Shown one piece after another: positions 16,744 through 26,895 of a DNA stretch of 59,109 nucleotides. A program made the position numbers and the translations under genes. Position 1 is the stretch's first letter. The number at the start of each line of letters is the position of its first letter. The notes under the pieces are model-generated. The model saw only the letters and a list, made by a program, of their open reading frames with translations. It ran no database searches and was not told where the DNA came from. The stretch is from an uncultured Clostridia bacterium. Lineage in GTDB: Bacteria > Bacillota > Clostridia > TANB77 > CAG-508. The stretch spans positions 1 to 59,109 of the forward strand of contig CALXAB010000006.1 of NCBI GenBank assembly GCA_944386175.1, in the 5' to 3' direction.

Positions 16744-18212
16744 CACCCAAATTCTTTTGTGCTTCTTGATTATTGGATACTTTGCTTATGTATTCTGTAT
16801 GTTGCATTGTACTTTTAACTTTATTGTTGTTCCTATTTTGATTTGTATTCCAGTTACCTTCTGCCATCTTTGCACCTATTGAAAGATAGCCTTTTGTTGC
16901 TTTTGCTCCTGCTTTTATAACATTTCCTGCTATATTTCTTTTAGAATTATTGTTTTCATTTGAGATACTTTTATTATCTGATTTAGGTACTGTGATTTGG
17001 TTATTTTCTTTTGTTTTAGGTACTACATTTCTTATAGGATTTATATTTCCATTATAGTCTTTTTCTGCTGATAGATTACTTGTAGGATTTATTATATTTT
17101 TAGCCCTACTTACAATTCCACTAAATCCACTACCTGATGAATTACTACCATTTGAAGTATTTTGATTATTTGAAGATTTTGGGGTAGAAAATTGTTCTTT
17201 TATAGTTCCTAAACTATATCCAATAGCAGCACCCATACCTAAACCTCTATTTGTCATCATTTCATTATCAACACCAGCAATACGACTTGTTAAATCTTGC
17301 AAACAGTTTTGCAAAGCATCTGCTAGTGGAAGTATCATCATAGCCCAAATTAGTGAAACTGCCCAACCACCACCACTTGGAAGAAATGCAAGATATATCA
17401 AAAATAAAAAACAATAAATAAACTGCATAAATATATTCATGATAATTTGACCTGACCATATCATAGCAGCAGTTACATTTCTATTTATAATCCATAATCC
17501 AGCAGCAACTGGTGTAAATATAGTAAATATGATGATTGTAAATTGTCTAATAATAAATTTAATATTTAATTTTACAAAAAGATATATAAACATTGCAATA
17601 ACCAGTGCAGTTGTAATTGCATTTCCAGTTTTTATTGAGGTTAGCATACTTTCACCGAGTTTAGCATCTAATGTACCACTATTAGCGGCAGTAACAAGCA
17701 AATTTACCAAACTATTATTTAAGAATAGTAAAAACCTGATAAATAATGGGGCAAGTGCTATTGCAATACCACCAAAGCATATTCTCATAAGGTTGTCCTT
17801 TGCTTCATTTCTTTTACTACTGTTCATACCAGCATTCATTATTTTGTATGCTAAAATGAATACTGCAATTAAAATAAGAATTCCGGAAATTATTGCAAAT
17901 ATCCTATACCAGTTCATTGTTTTATTCCATAATTCAGTAGTAAATGGGGATAAACTATCATTACTTTGTCTGTTATTAAATATTAATTCATCATAATCTT
18001 TAAATCCAACATTTATCTCATCAGAAGTTGCAAAATCAAATATTGTTTGTGCAATTCCACCGTATGCACTCGGCTATGATTTTTTCAAACAAAGAGCCGT
18101 CCTCTGATTTTATTTGTTCTTTAAAGTCTGTTTCATCTGCTCCAAAAGAAAAAGGAGATAATAAAAAAAGAATTGCAAGAATCATTACAACACTTTTTAA
18201 AACTTTATTCAT
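16727..18212 (-). CDS. VirB6/TrbL-like channel protein with one CGG +1 shift
   Basis: A 494-residue protein when the CGG at 18060-18062 is shifted. It starts at the ATG at 18212 behind GGAGGG, has a signal-like first helix, and then about six membrane helices between residues 95 and 310 (for example FAIISGILILIAVFILAYKI and ITTALVIAMFIYLFVKL). The last 170 residues are a low-complexity Asn/Ser/Lys cytoplasmic tail. Position and topology match the polytopic inner-membrane channel protein of Gram-positive type IV secretion. Without the shift the reading frame ends 10 codons after CGG. Its end overlaps the M23 gene start. Confidence 0.8.
18060..18062 (-). other. In-frame CGG, +1 shift site 12
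   Basis: Codon 51 of the VirB6-like gene, context ATA CGG T. The shift gives ECIGGIAQTIFDFATS and joins 50 N-terminal codons to the membrane domain. Confidence 0.9.
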
Positions 18213-18266
18213 TTAAGCCCTCCTAACTAAAAGGGCAATAAATTATTTTAAGAACACATATATTTT

Positions 18267-20107
18267 TTAAGTAAATACAAACTGTTTTTCATATTCCATA
18301 ACTTCAAATTTTATTGCAGTAACATTATTATTTATATTCATAACACATTCTCCTGGTTCAGCAGTTGTCAGAAATTGTTTTGTACCATCTGCTAAATGGA
18401 AAAAGTCAACTATTTCATCTACATTACCACTATTTTGTTTAAATATAAATTTAGTAGGGCATATATTTATAATTGCTTTTCCTTGTTCATTTCCGAATAA
18501 ATTCATCAATAAATTGGCTTCCTATATAGAGTGCTGTGTGGTATTTTCTACCTCTACGACCAACATCTGCTAAAAAATTCGCAGCCTCTTTATATTTTAA
18601 AAAATACCAACCTTCATCACAATTTATGATTTTGTTCTTATCTTTATTTTTTAGTACAAATTTCTGCCAAGCCCAATTTAAAACTACAACAGAGGAATAT
18701 AATTTTGTAAACTCATCTTTTATTTCACTTAAATCAAAACAGATAATATCAGTTGATGCTGTAATGGTACTTTCACAATCGAAAAATCCCATTGAATTAC
18801 CTTTTAGAAATAAAATTAATAACTCTGCTAGTTCAGGGCATTTATCTCTTTCTTCTAGTCTCTTTTGAAAATCAGTTAGTGTAGGCATTTTCTTTTTTAC
18901 TTTACCTACAACATATTTATTATTTGCAATTTTTCCGTCATTTTCTTGGTATAATGAATTTACATCTTCTGTAATCCCTTTATCTTTATATATCTCATTT
19001 ACTACGATTTCTATTTCCGTCATTTCATTTGAATTTAATGTTCTAAACATATAATTCCTTGTAATTGTTGAAAGTAATGCCCTAATATCAGATACTTTTT
19101 CATTTATATTTAAAAACTCATATTTACCATTAAAGTCAGGTTCCAATTCGAATGGATTTATTCCACTTGGTTTACCTTGTGATATTTTTATAACTTTTCC
19201 ACCTAACCTTTGACATAATTTAGAATATTCACCTTCAACATCTATATAAAACGAATTACAATTATATGTTAAAATCGTTCTTGCAGTAAGAGTTTTCATA
19301 GAAACACTTTTACCGACTTCCAGGTATTCCACAAATAAAAACAGATGGGTTAGGTAGTTCAGGAGGTCCAATAAATCCATTGAAATATACTGGAGCATTA
19401 GTTGTTAGATTTCTTCCTAAAAATGCACCTTGACTATGCGAAATATTAGGATTTGATATAGGAAACAATGTAGATATACCACCTGCGACCATATTCCTTT
19501 CATAATTATTTAAAGGTAATTCTCCTAATGGCAAAACAGTTTTAAAAGCCTCTAATTGTCTAAAATTTAATGTTCTTATCATTGCATTTTTCTTACTTAG
19601 TTCTGATTCTAAAATTTTTGTCTTTTCATTTAATTCTGTCAAATTTTCAGAATTTAAAGTAATAAAAATAGTTGCAAAAAATAATTTGTTTTGATTAGTC
19701 TGTATCAACATTCTTAAATCTTCCAAGTCCATTATTTCTTTTTCTAATGCTGGTAAATGCAATATATTACCTTGTTTAGAATATGTTGTGTACTCACTTT
19801 GTGCTTGTACTAATTTTTTTGTTAATTGGGTAATAACACTTCCACTAGGTACTGGTTCAACTTTTACAGAAATAGTTATATTTCCAATTCCAAATAATTC
19901 ATCTAGCCAACCTATCCACGTGTCCGTTGGAAATATTGTCATTACAAATATTCTTGTGTATTTATCATATCCTAGATATAAATAATCTTTCTTTTCTTCT
20001 AATACTTCAGGAAGTAAAACATCTGTTAAATTAGGAATGTTTTTGAATATGTTTTTTTCTTCCTTTTTTTCTTGTCTTTTTCTCTTTTTTTCTTTTTTTG
20101 CCAACAT
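18267..20107 (-). CDS. virB4: VirB4-like conjugation ATPase with two CGG +1 shifts
   Basis: A 612-residue ATPase that energises the type IV secretion channel. I start it at the ATG at 20107, with AAGGAGGTGAG upstream. The CGG at 19313-19315 sits inside the P-loop: the shift yields GIPGSGKSVSMKT (about 260-272), whereas the zero frame stops right after PGSR. Walker B is IINCDEGWYFLK (about 500), and RRGRKYHTALYIGSQF follows. The second CGG at 18493-18495 restores FIDEFIGNEQGKAIINIC and the last 75 residues. It overlaps the upstream gene by 77 bases. Confidence 0.92.
18493..18495 (-). other. In-frame CGG, +1 shift site 13
   Basis: Context ATT CGG A in virB4. The shift gives FIGNEQGKAIIN; the zero frame reads CGG AAA TGA. 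Confidence 0.9.
19313..19315 (-). other. In-frame CGG, +1 shift site 14
   Basis: Context AGT CGG T in virB4. The shift supplies the second glycine of the P-loop, GSGKS; the zero frame reads CGG TAA. Confidence 0.95.
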
Positions 20108-20813
20108 ATAAATTCTCACCTCCTTGTAAAAAGTTATCTATTTTTAAAGTGGAATTTTTGTTTAATTCACGATAAATTAAATTATATAATTCATTTTGTG
20201 ATAGTATATTACAAGTAATTTTAGCCCTTAATAGATTATTTCTTAATAAAAGATATTTTCTATCTAATTCATTTATAGCGTTTTTATAAAGTCCATCATA
20301 AGAAATAATTACATAATTTTTTATGATAGATACTTTGTTACTTTCCATTAGATTATATAGATATTGAACTAAATTTTGTTGATATTCTTTAATGAGTTCA
20401 TTATCGAATCTATTACTTTTAATTTTCTTAATTACATTTGAAGTATCTATATATTCAGTTGTAGAAAAAAATTGAATTGCAGAATCTATTGAAAGAGCAG
20501 TTTGGATTAGCACATCTTCAACACTTTCTTGCTCATTAAAAGATAGCATATTATAATCAATACTGCCTAAACTTGCAACAATAGAATATCTATTTCCTAG
20601 ACAAATAATGTTATCTTTTATTTTTATCTGTAATATGTTTGATAATTTTTTCTTATCCTTTTTTCTATCTACTTTTTTCTCTTTTATTCCTGCATTAGGA
20701 AGTGGAGAAGTAGCAATATTTCTTTTATCTTTTCTTTTAACATAGATAACAGTTCCAATTATAAACAATACACTTAAAATTAAAAATATAATCATTACTA
20801 TCATTTGCCACAC
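20031..20813 (-). CDS. Membrane-anchored conjugation protein of unknown family
   Basis: A 260-residue protein. An N-terminal membrane helix (MIVMIIFLILSVLFIIGTVI) is followed by a basic linker and a cytoplasmic domain with a small beta sheet (ILQIKIKDNIICLGNRYSIV, KNYVIISYDGLYKNAINELD), ending in a very basic tail (KKRKKEKKTRKKGRKK). It lies between the PrgI-like gene and virB4 and overlaps both. Coupling to the VirB4/VirB3 inner-membrane complex is inferred from position. Confidence 0.65.
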   Translation of the reverse strand: MWQMIVMIIFLILSVLFIIGTVIYVKRKDKRNIATSPLPNAGIKEKKVDRKKDKKKLSNILQIKIKDNIICLGNRYSIVASLGSIDYNMLSFNEQESVEDVLIQTALSIDSAIQFFSTTEYIDTSNVIKKIKSNRFDNELIKEYQQNLVQYLYNLMESNKVSIIKNYVIISYDGLYKNAINELDRKYLLLRNNLLRAKITCNILSQNELYNLIYRELNKNSTLKIDNFLQGGENLYVGKKRKKEKKTRKKGRKKHIQKHS

Positions 20814-21091
20814 CTCTCATATAAATAGATTTTCTTACGAAAGGCATATTTAAAAGCATAAAAAAATAACTTATCAAAGTATTGTTCATTTACTTTAAAA
20901 AAAGCACAAAGAATAAAAAATATTGATACTACACTAATAATAATTATTTTTATTGGTATGGGTAGTGGGGTTGCTAAAACCGATAAACTTGATGCAGATA
21001 GCATTAAATAAATTACTTGTCTTAAACTTAAATATCCACCAAAGATTTTTTCTTCTCTTTTCAAGTCAAACGGTACTTTAAATATTCTCAT
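20801..21091 (-). CDS. PrgI-family protein (VirB3-like)
   Basis: A 96-residue inner-membrane protein. The start RIFKVPFDLKREEKIFGGYL and the two adjacent membrane helices are the hallmark of PrgI-family proteins of Gram-positive conjugative elements. It partners with the VirB4 ATPase, encoded just downstream. It follows the pilin gene by 14 bases. Confidence 0.88.
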   Translation of the reverse strand: MRIFKVPFDLKREEKIFGGYLSLRQVIYLMLSASSLSVLATPLPIPIKIIIISVVSIFFILCAFFKVNEQYFDKLFFYAFKYAFRKKIYLYERCGK

Positions 21092-21105
21092 ATCTAAATC
21101 ACCAC

Positions 21106-21496
21106 CTAACTACCAAGTAAGTTTCCACTGTTGTTTGTAGCAATATTTATAATAATTCCTGCTATAATAAGTGATGCACCTAAAATAACACCACCTCCAC
21201 AAATCCATGCAAGACTTCCTATACTTTCACTTCTTTTTTGTGGGTTATTTGAATTTGCTATCATTTTAATTGCTGCAACTACTACACTTGCAAAAATTAG
21301 AACACCACCGTAAAGGCATTGCAATAGAAGTAATTACTCTTTTTATATTTTCTGTTGCTGTTTGTACCTCAGCAGTTCCAATTCCACTTCCACCTGTTTC
21401 AGCAGCAAAGACCATATTTGCTTTAATTGCAAATAAAGTTATAGTTGTTCCTATTGCAGATAATTTACTTAAAATTTTCTTTTTACTTAAACTCAT
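21106..21496 (-). CDS. VirB2/TrbC-like pilin subunit with one CGG +1 shift
   Basis: A 129-residue protein starting at the ATG at 21496 behind AGGAGATG. It has an N-terminal signal sequence ending near VFAAETGG, and two hydrophobic helices (LGGVLIFASVVVAAIKMI and VILGASLIIAGIIINIA) around a short Pro/Lys/Arg/Ser loop, the pattern of VirB2/TrbC pilins. The CGG at 21308-21310 lies at the start of the first helix; without the shift the frame gives a cysteine-rich tail and no helix. Confidence 0.85.
21308..21310 (-). other. In-frame CGG, +1 shift site 15
   Basis: Codon 63 of the pilin gene, context TTA CGG T. The shift gives SIAMPLGGVLIFASVVV. Confidence 0.9.
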
Positions 21497-21548
21497 ATTT
21501 TCATCATCTCCTATACAAATTGATAGGGCTTTTTTTATAGAACACACT

Positions 21549-21797
21549 TTAAATCATACCTTTAAATCGTATATATAAAATAGGAATTAAAAGTATAAAA
21601 AAAATACCAATCATTAAAAATGGTACTGTTTTTAGAAATTTTGATTTTAATGTTTGTGATTTTATAAGGCATCCTAGTATAAGTAATAATAGTGAAATTA
21701 CTAATAATACTAATAATAATACAAGTATTGATATAAATGCGATATAGAAAAATGAAGATATAATATTGTTAAAATTATTCATATAATCTTCAAACAT
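21549..21797 (-). CDS. Small two-helix membrane protein
   Basis: An 82-residue protein with two long hydrophobic helices (about 15-45 and 58-78). It is encoded at the head of the conjugation operon between the HTH gene and the pilin gene. Not recognised; probably an accessory channel component. Confidence 0.6.
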   Translation of the reverse strand: MFEDYMNNFNNIISSFFYIAFISILVLLLVLLVISLLLLILGCLIKSQTLKSKFLKTVPFLMIGIFFILLIPILYIRFKGMI

Positions 21798-21810
21798 TAA
21801 AAATCACCTC

Positions 21811-22509
21811 TTATGTCGTATTTTTTGCATATTTGTTGATTATAGCCATTTTATAATAGTTCAAGAAATCACTAGGATTATGTTCTTTTGAGATAATATA
21901 AATATTAATTAATTCATCTCTATTTATTTTTGGTAATATATACTTAAAATCAGTATTATATAATGAATATAGTGTATAAATTATTTCTTTTATCATTTGT
22001 ATTTTATCTTCTTTCATAATTGATAAAATATCTGTTGTATAATTAAATTCTAAATGCTTTATAATACTGTAAAATTCATTTGAGATTTTTTCTCTATTAT
22101 TTATAATAAATAAAAATAAATCATCTATTTTAATATTTATATTATTATCCTGTACTTTTTTGTATATAGGGTATGTACTTTTTAATACATAGGGGTATGT
22201 ATCTTTTTGTATATAGGGTGTATCACAAATATATATTCTTCTTTCCTTAATCTCTTTTTTATTATCTTTAATCAATTCTATGTTTACATATCCTAATTTT
22301 TCTAAATGGCTTATCCATTGCGATACTGTATGAATAGTTACTTTATATAATTCTGCAAAATATCTATTGCTTGCAAAACAAAAACCTTTTGAATTAGCAA
22401 GTGCGGTAATTTCACCATAAAGTAATTTTTCATTAGGTTTTAAATCTTTGTTGTATCTAACCGTAGCCGGTATGATTGCATAATAATTATTTTTACTTTC
22501 CTCATTCAC
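21811..22509 (-). CDS. HTH-domain replication-initiator-like protein
   Basis: A 232-residue protein. Residues about 8-85 (YYAIIPATVRYNKDLKPNEK, then a winged-helix segment with FASNRYFAELYKVTIHTVSQ) are the HTH_36-type domain seen in RepA/DnaD-like proteins of phages and conjugative elements. The remainder is helical. It starts at a GTG behind AAGGAGG and overlaps the preceding small gene by 8 bases. It probably acts in ICE replication or in control of the transfer operon. Confidence 0.75.
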   Translation of the reverse strand: MNEESKNNYYAIIPATVRYNKDLKPNEKLLYGEITALANSKGFCFASNRYFAELYKVTIHTVSQWISHLEKLGYVNIELIKDNKKEIKERRIYICDTPYIQKDTYPYVLKSTYPIYKKVQDNNINIKIDDLFLFIINNREKISNEFYSIIKHLEFNYTTDILSIMKEDKIQMIKEIIYTLYSLYNTDFKYILPKINRDELINIYIISKEHNPSDFLNYYKMAIINKYAKNTT

Positions 22510-22621
22510 GATTAACCTCCTTTTCCATTATCTCATCTTCTCTTGATCCTGATAAAATCAAGGCATATAAAAAGAGGCTAATATTAGCCCCAACAATTAA
22601 ACCAATTATAAAATATATCAT
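22502..22621 (-). CDS. DUF3789-like small membrane protein
   Basis: A 39-residue protein: one membrane helix (MIYFIIGLIVGANISLFLYA) followed by a short acidic tail (GSREDEIMEKEVNRE). The GANISL pattern after the first helix turn matches the small DUF3789 proteins found in Firmicute ICEs. GGAGATG precedes the ATG. First gene of the transfer operon. Confidence 0.65.
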   Translation of the reverse strand: MIYFIIGLIVGANISLFLYALILSGSREDEIMEKEVNRE

Positions 22622-22843
22622 TTTAACATCTCCATTTTTTAAAAATTTATATATAGTGATTAGATACTTGCTTTTTTAAATTTCTCTAACAAAACTCTAA
22701 CAAATTGTAAAAAGTTTTGGATTTTTTTGTTTACTTATTTTTCAATATTTTTATGTTCTTACCTTGCAAATCCTTACAGTTTCTTGTGATATATGTGTCT
22801 TATTAAATCTTAATGGAGACTAATAGGTAAACAGGGTAAAATC

Positions 22844-22888
<45 letters not shown>

Positions 22889-22928
22889 AAGCATTATTAT
22901 ACGAACCCTTTAAAAAGTTAGTAGTATC

Positions 22929-22972
22929 AAAAATATCCTTAGCAGTATTTAGAATGGCTAAGGATATTTTTA
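22929..22972. terminator. Strong hairpin terminator at the ICE/chromosome border
   Basis: A near-perfect 13-base stem (AAATATCCTTAGC with GCTAAGGATATTT) and a T run on the plus strand. It lies just outside the attachment site and was probably the native terminator of the tRNA-Arg gene. Confidence 0.8.
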
Positions 22973-23095
22973 TATATCACTTATAAATTGTGGACATTCA
23001 ATAAAAATTTTTATTTTTTTACTTTTTTCGGCTTAAAGACATAATTTTCACTATAATATTTCATTTTATAATAAAAAGTTCTTTAAATTCAATAG

Positions 23096-23245
23096 TTATT
23101 TTTTATTTTTAGAGCATAAATAATTAATATACTCCTCTTTTAAAATAATTTTGTTTTCTTTAAAATAATTATTCCAATCCTTTTTTATAATTTTTAGTTC
23201 TTCTATTGTTTCGTTTAAAATTTCATCTTTTGTTATATCTTTCAT
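23096..23245 (-). CDS. Small acidic/lysine-rich protein, 49 residues
   Basis: Starts MKDITKDEILNETIEELK, helical throughout. I start it at the ATG at 23245 because AAAGGGG lies upstream. No family recognised. A similar-sized lysine-rich small gene lies at 27976. Confidence 0.45.
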   Translation of the reverse strand: MKDITKDEILNETIEELKIIKKDWNNYFKENKIILKEEYINYLCSKNKK

Positions 23246-23486
23246 ATATACCCCTTTCATTGAGTAAAAATAAACCATTAACATTTTTTTACTTTTTTTG
23301 TAAATATATGTAATTCATGTATATGATATCTATAATTTTAAAAAAAGTCAATTCTTTTATAATTATTTTTGATTTAAACTATTATTTTAAGTTACAATTA
23401 ACGGCTATACCGTACATAGGAAAGGGTTGTTTGTTTTCCGATTCTAAAAAAAAGATTATAATATTCAGTCATATATTATAATCTTT

Positions 23487-23915
23487 TTATTTTTTCCATT
23501 GCATTATATATTCTTTTTCTCCAGTATTTGAATCTATTTGAACTCCTGCATTTTTAAATCCCATTGCCATATAAAATGCTATTGCATTTCCATTTTTATC
23601 ATATACTTTTAATTCTAAATTTTCATATTTTTCTTTACAATAATTTATTAACTTTCTTCCTATTCCTTTTCTTTGTTCTTGTTGTTTTACATATAAAGCT
23701 CCAATATAATTATTTTGAAACACACTAACAAATCCTTTTACTTCTTCTTTTTCTACATATACATATGTATCTGAATTAGGTATATAGTAGTTTTTTACTT
23801 TATTAAAATTTTCTAACCAATAGTCTTTTTCTATAAAATCATGTGATGCAAAATTGCCTTTTGTCCATATTGTCATTACTTTTGTTAAATCTTCTTGTTT
23901 TAAATTTCTTATCAT
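23487..23915 (-). CDS. GNAT-family N-acetyltransferase
   Basis: A 142-residue single-domain GNAT protein, full length. It has the acetyl-CoA-binding motif A (IGALYVKQQEQRKGIGRKLI, with the Q-x-x-G-I-G loop) and motif B (NAIAFYMAMGFKNAGVQ). The C-terminus EKEYIMQW is typical of YitH/PA4026-like members. Substrate not predictable. It follows the 111-residue helical gene by 15 bases and may share its transcript. Confidence 0.88.
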   Translation of the reverse strand: MIRNLKQEDLTKVMTIWTKGNFASHDFIEKDYWLENFNKVKNYYIPNSDTYVYVEKEEVKGFVSVFQNNYIGALYVKQQEQRKGIGRKLINYCKEKYENLELKVYDKNGNAIAFYMAMGFKNAGVQIDSNTGEKEYIMQWKK

Positions 23916-23930
23916 ATGTGTATCACCTCT

Positions 23931-24266
23931 TTATATATTTCTTATAAATTCATCTATAGAAACTGTCATTGTTTGTAGTTCTTTAATATTATCTGTTTTC
24001 TCTATTTTTTTCAATATATAATTTGAATACATTTTTAATAAAGTTACAAGTTGACTATTAGTCCATTCTTCTAATGGTTTTTCTTTACACTTATTTAATT
24101 CCCTTGATTTATTTAATTGATTAACTTCCTTTTCTACTTTAGTATTTATTTCTTTTATATTATCTAACTGTAACTTAGATAACTCTTTTACAGAATAATA
24201 GTCTCCATAACTTATACAAGATATCATTTTCTTTAGTAGGTTTGTGTAATCTTCGTTTTTTACCAT
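23931..24266 (-). CDS. Hypothetical helical protein, 111 residues
   Basis: Not recognised. All-helical and charged, with IKEINTKVEKEVNQLNKSRE as the likely coiled-coil part. It lies divergent to the HTH regulator at 24499 with a palindrome between them, so it may be that regulator's target. Confidence 0.5.
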   Translation of the reverse strand: MVKNEDYTNLLKKMISCISYGDYYSVKELSKLQLDNIKEINTKVEKEVNQLNKSRELNKCKEKPLEEWTNSQLVTLLKMYSNYILKKIEKTDNIKELQTMTVSIDEFIRNI

Positions 24267-24322
24267 TTTAAAATTCCTCTCTTTTTACTAATTATGCTCT
24301 TAGTATATTTTATTTATATCAT

Positions 24323-24341
24323 ATCTCACTGTTAGTGAGAT
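24323..24341. promoter_or_regulatory. Candidate operator palindrome
   Basis: ATCTCACT-GTT-AGTGAGAT, a perfect 8-base palindrome with a 3-base centre. It lies between the divergent 111-residue gene and HTH gene. The core TCAC-N5-GTGA recurs at 29922-29938. Confidence 0.45.
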
Positions 24342-24498
24342 TTTTCATCTTTTATAATATCATCAATTCCTTTATTTTTCAAGACTTTTATGGGCTTTTG
24401 TTAATATTTTCCTATTTTTTGGTTATAGTATTAATGTGTTTTAAGTATTTTTAATGCTTGTTATACTTATAATGATACTTATATTTATGGAGGGTAAA

Positions 24499-24840
24499 AT
24501 GAGTTCTGTATTAAAATCAGATATTAATAATGTTTTTGGTAAAATATTTAAAGATTATCGTACTAAAAATGGATTAACACAAGAACAACTAGCAGAAAAA
24601 TTAGATATCTCTTTAAAATATATATCTAGTATAGAGAATGGTAACAGTGGTATAAAAATTCAAACATTAATAAATTATATAAATATATTAGGCATTCCTC
24701 CTAATATGTTATTTAGTAGTTTTATTACAAATAATAGTTTAAAACCTCAAATAGAGTTGAGCGATAAATTAAACTTAATGTCTCAAGAAGATATTATCTT
24801 GCTGAATGGTATTGCTGATTTATTAATTAATCATAATTAA
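24499..24840 (+). CDS. Xre-family HTH regulator
   Basis: A 113-residue protein starting at the ATG at 24499, directly after GGAGG; the open frame extends further upstream without a site. The HTH (GLTQEQLAEKLDISLKYISS, IENGNSGIKIQTLINYINIL) occupies about residues 10-68, and the rest is a short helical tail. It probably binds the palindrome just upstream and controls itself and the divergent gene. Confidence 0.88.
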   Translation: MSSVLKSDINNVFGKIFKDYRTKNGLTQEQLAEKLDISLKYISSIENGNSGIKIQTLINYINILGIPPNMLFSSFITNNSLKPQIELSDKLNLMSQEDIILLNGIADLLINHN

Positions 24841-24876
24841 AATATATGTTGGGCTATATTCCTTATAGCCCTTTTA

Positions 24877-26274
24877 TTATTCTTCCCAAAAAGCTTTATA
24901 AGTCTTATATGCACAATAGATATCATATTTGCTAGTAACTTCATATGGAGCATGCATTGAAAGTACTGCAATTCCACAATCTATAACATCTGCTCCTTTA
25001 TTAGCTAGAATATATGCTATAGTTCCTCCTCCTCCAATGTCTACTTTTCCTAGTTCTGTTAATTGATATTTTATTTCATTTTTTTCTAAGACGTTTCTTA
25101 CCCATGCTACAAATTCTGCATTTGCATCAGAAGCTCCTGATTTCCCTCTCGCTCCAGTATATTTATTAAGCGTTACTCCTTTTCCTAAATATCCTGCATT
25201 TGTTTTATCTGAAACGGAAGAATATATTGGGTCAAATCCAGCATCTACGTCTGATGATAACATTTTTGAAAAACAGAAAACCCTGTCTAATAAATTTGGT
25301 TTATTTATTCCTAATTTGTTTAATATTTCTGATATAAAGAAGTCAAACATATGTGATTCCATTCCTGTGTTTCCCATACTACCTATTTCTTCTTTATCTG
25401 ATAATATACATACAGCTGTATTTTTTACATTTTTTAATTTCATCATTGCACTTAGTGATGTATATGCACATACTTTATCATCTTGTCCATATGCTGCTAC
25501 CATACTTTCATCAAAACCTAAACTTCTCGCTTTAAATGCTGGTACAATTTCTATTTCTGAGCTATTTAAATCTATTTCAGTAATTCCATATTTTTTGTTT
25601 AATATATTCAATATATTTAGTTTTACATTCTCTGATATTTTTTCTGAATTATATGGCATACTTCCTACTAATAAATTTAAGTCCTCTCCGTTTATTCCTT
25701 CTTTTAATTTCTTTTCCATTTGTTCTTGGGCTAGGTGTGGTAACAAGTCTGTTATTGTAAATATTGGATCTTTCTCATCTTCTCCTATATTTATTTCTAT
25801 CTTTTCACCATTAGTTTTTACTATAATTCCATGCATACTTAATGGAATAGTTGTCCATTGATACTTTTTAATTCCTCCATAATAATGTGTTTTTAAATAT
25901 GCAAGTTCAGTATCTTCATATAATGGATTAGGTTTTAAATCTAGTCTTGGGGAATCTATGTGTGAACCAATTATGTGTAGTCCATTTTCTATAGGTTCTT
26001 CACCTATTATTGCTAAATACATACTTTTTTCCCTATTTATAAAGTATATCTTATCACCAGGTTTTAATGTTTCAAATTCCATTATATCTTTGTATCCATT
26101 TTCATCTGCTAGTTTTCTTGCTTGTTTTATAAATTCTCTTTCTGTTTTTGCAGAATTTAAAAATTTCATATACTTTTCAGAATAATTATTTATTTCATTT
26201 ATTGTTTCATTGCTTAAATTTGTCCATCCATTCTCTTTGTTATTAAACAACTTATTTTTTAATTCTTCACTCAT
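24877..26274 (-). CDS. M18-family aminopeptidase
   Basis: A 465-residue zinc aminopeptidase of full length. Visible family motifs are IIGSHIDSPRLDLKPNPLYE, YYGGIKKYQWTTIPLSMHG, the catalytic DKEEIGSMGNTGMES, SSDVDAGFDP and the late GASDANAEFVAWVRN. M18 enzymes remove N-terminal, often acidic, residues from peptides in the cytoplasm. It is monocistronic and convergent with the HTH gene. Confidence 0.93.
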   Translation of the reverse strand: MSEELKNKLFNNKENGWTNLSNETINEINNYSEKYMKFLNSAKTEREFIKQARKLADENGYKDIMEFETLKPGDKIYFINREKSMYLAIIGEEPIENGLHIIGSHIDSPRLDLKPNPLYEDTELAYLKTHYYGGIKKYQWTTIPLSMHGIIVKTNGEKIEINIGEDEKDPIFTITDLLPHLAQEQMEKKLKEGINGEDLNLLVGSMPYNSEKISENVKLNILNILNKKYGITEIDLNSSEIEIVPAFKARSLGFDESMVAAYGQDDKVCAYTSLSAMMKLKNVKNTAVCILSDKEEIGSMGNTGMESHMFDFFISEILNKLGINKPNLLDRVFCFSKMLSSDVDAGFDPIYSSVSDKTNAGYLGKGVTLNKYTGARGKSGASDANAEFVAWVRNVLEKNEIKYQLTELGKVDIGGGGTIAYILANKGADVIDCGIAVLSMHAPYEVTSKYDIYCAYKTYKAFWEE

Positions 26275-26651
26275 TTCTAATCACATTCCTTCCTTACAAT
26301 CCTACCTTCTCGCTTTTCATTTGATAAGTATAACACTTTTTTTTTTATTTTGCTACTATTTTTGTAAATTATTATGGCTTTTTTGTGTAATTTCTATAAT
26401 TTTTCTTTTTTTTATTGACTTAGCACTCTTTTTTTGCTACAATCTCAGTAATAAATCATATATTTATATATTTATTTTTTGTTTATTGAACTAGATTTCT
26501 CCTTTAATAGATAGAGTCTAGTTCTTTTTATATTATAAAAGTTTTTTTCTTATTTTTTTAAAATTTATTTTCATTTATTGCAAGATTCGACATTTATTTC
26601 ATTTTTTATATGTTATAGTGAATATTATTACTAAAGAAAAGGGGGGTTTTG

Positions 26652-26813
26652 ATGTCTAGACTTATACGTGGTGCATATAGAAAATGTGGCACTGTTACTA
26701 TTTCTGTTTATCAACAATGTGATAATGAATGTATGATTTTTGATGTAAAAACAGATAATGACAATGTGCTACCTGTTTCATATGTTATTGAAGATACATT
26801 GAAATCATATTAA
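26652..26813 (+). CDS. Small 53-residue protein
   Basis: ATG at 26652 behind AAAGGGGGG. It reads MSRLIRGAYRKCGTVTISVY and then a segment with two further cysteines (QQCDNECMIF), ending TLKSY. It looks like a small beta protein with three cysteines. Arg is encoded here by CGT. Family not recognised. Confidence 0.5.
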   Translation: MSRLIRGAYRKCGTVTISVYQQCDNECMIFDVKTDNDNVLPVSYVIEDTLKSY

Positions 26814-26895
26814 TATGATTTTATGTTTTGTTTGACTATTATAATTCTAATATGATAAAATCTTTCTAATAGATTAAATGAAAGAAGGTTTTTAT

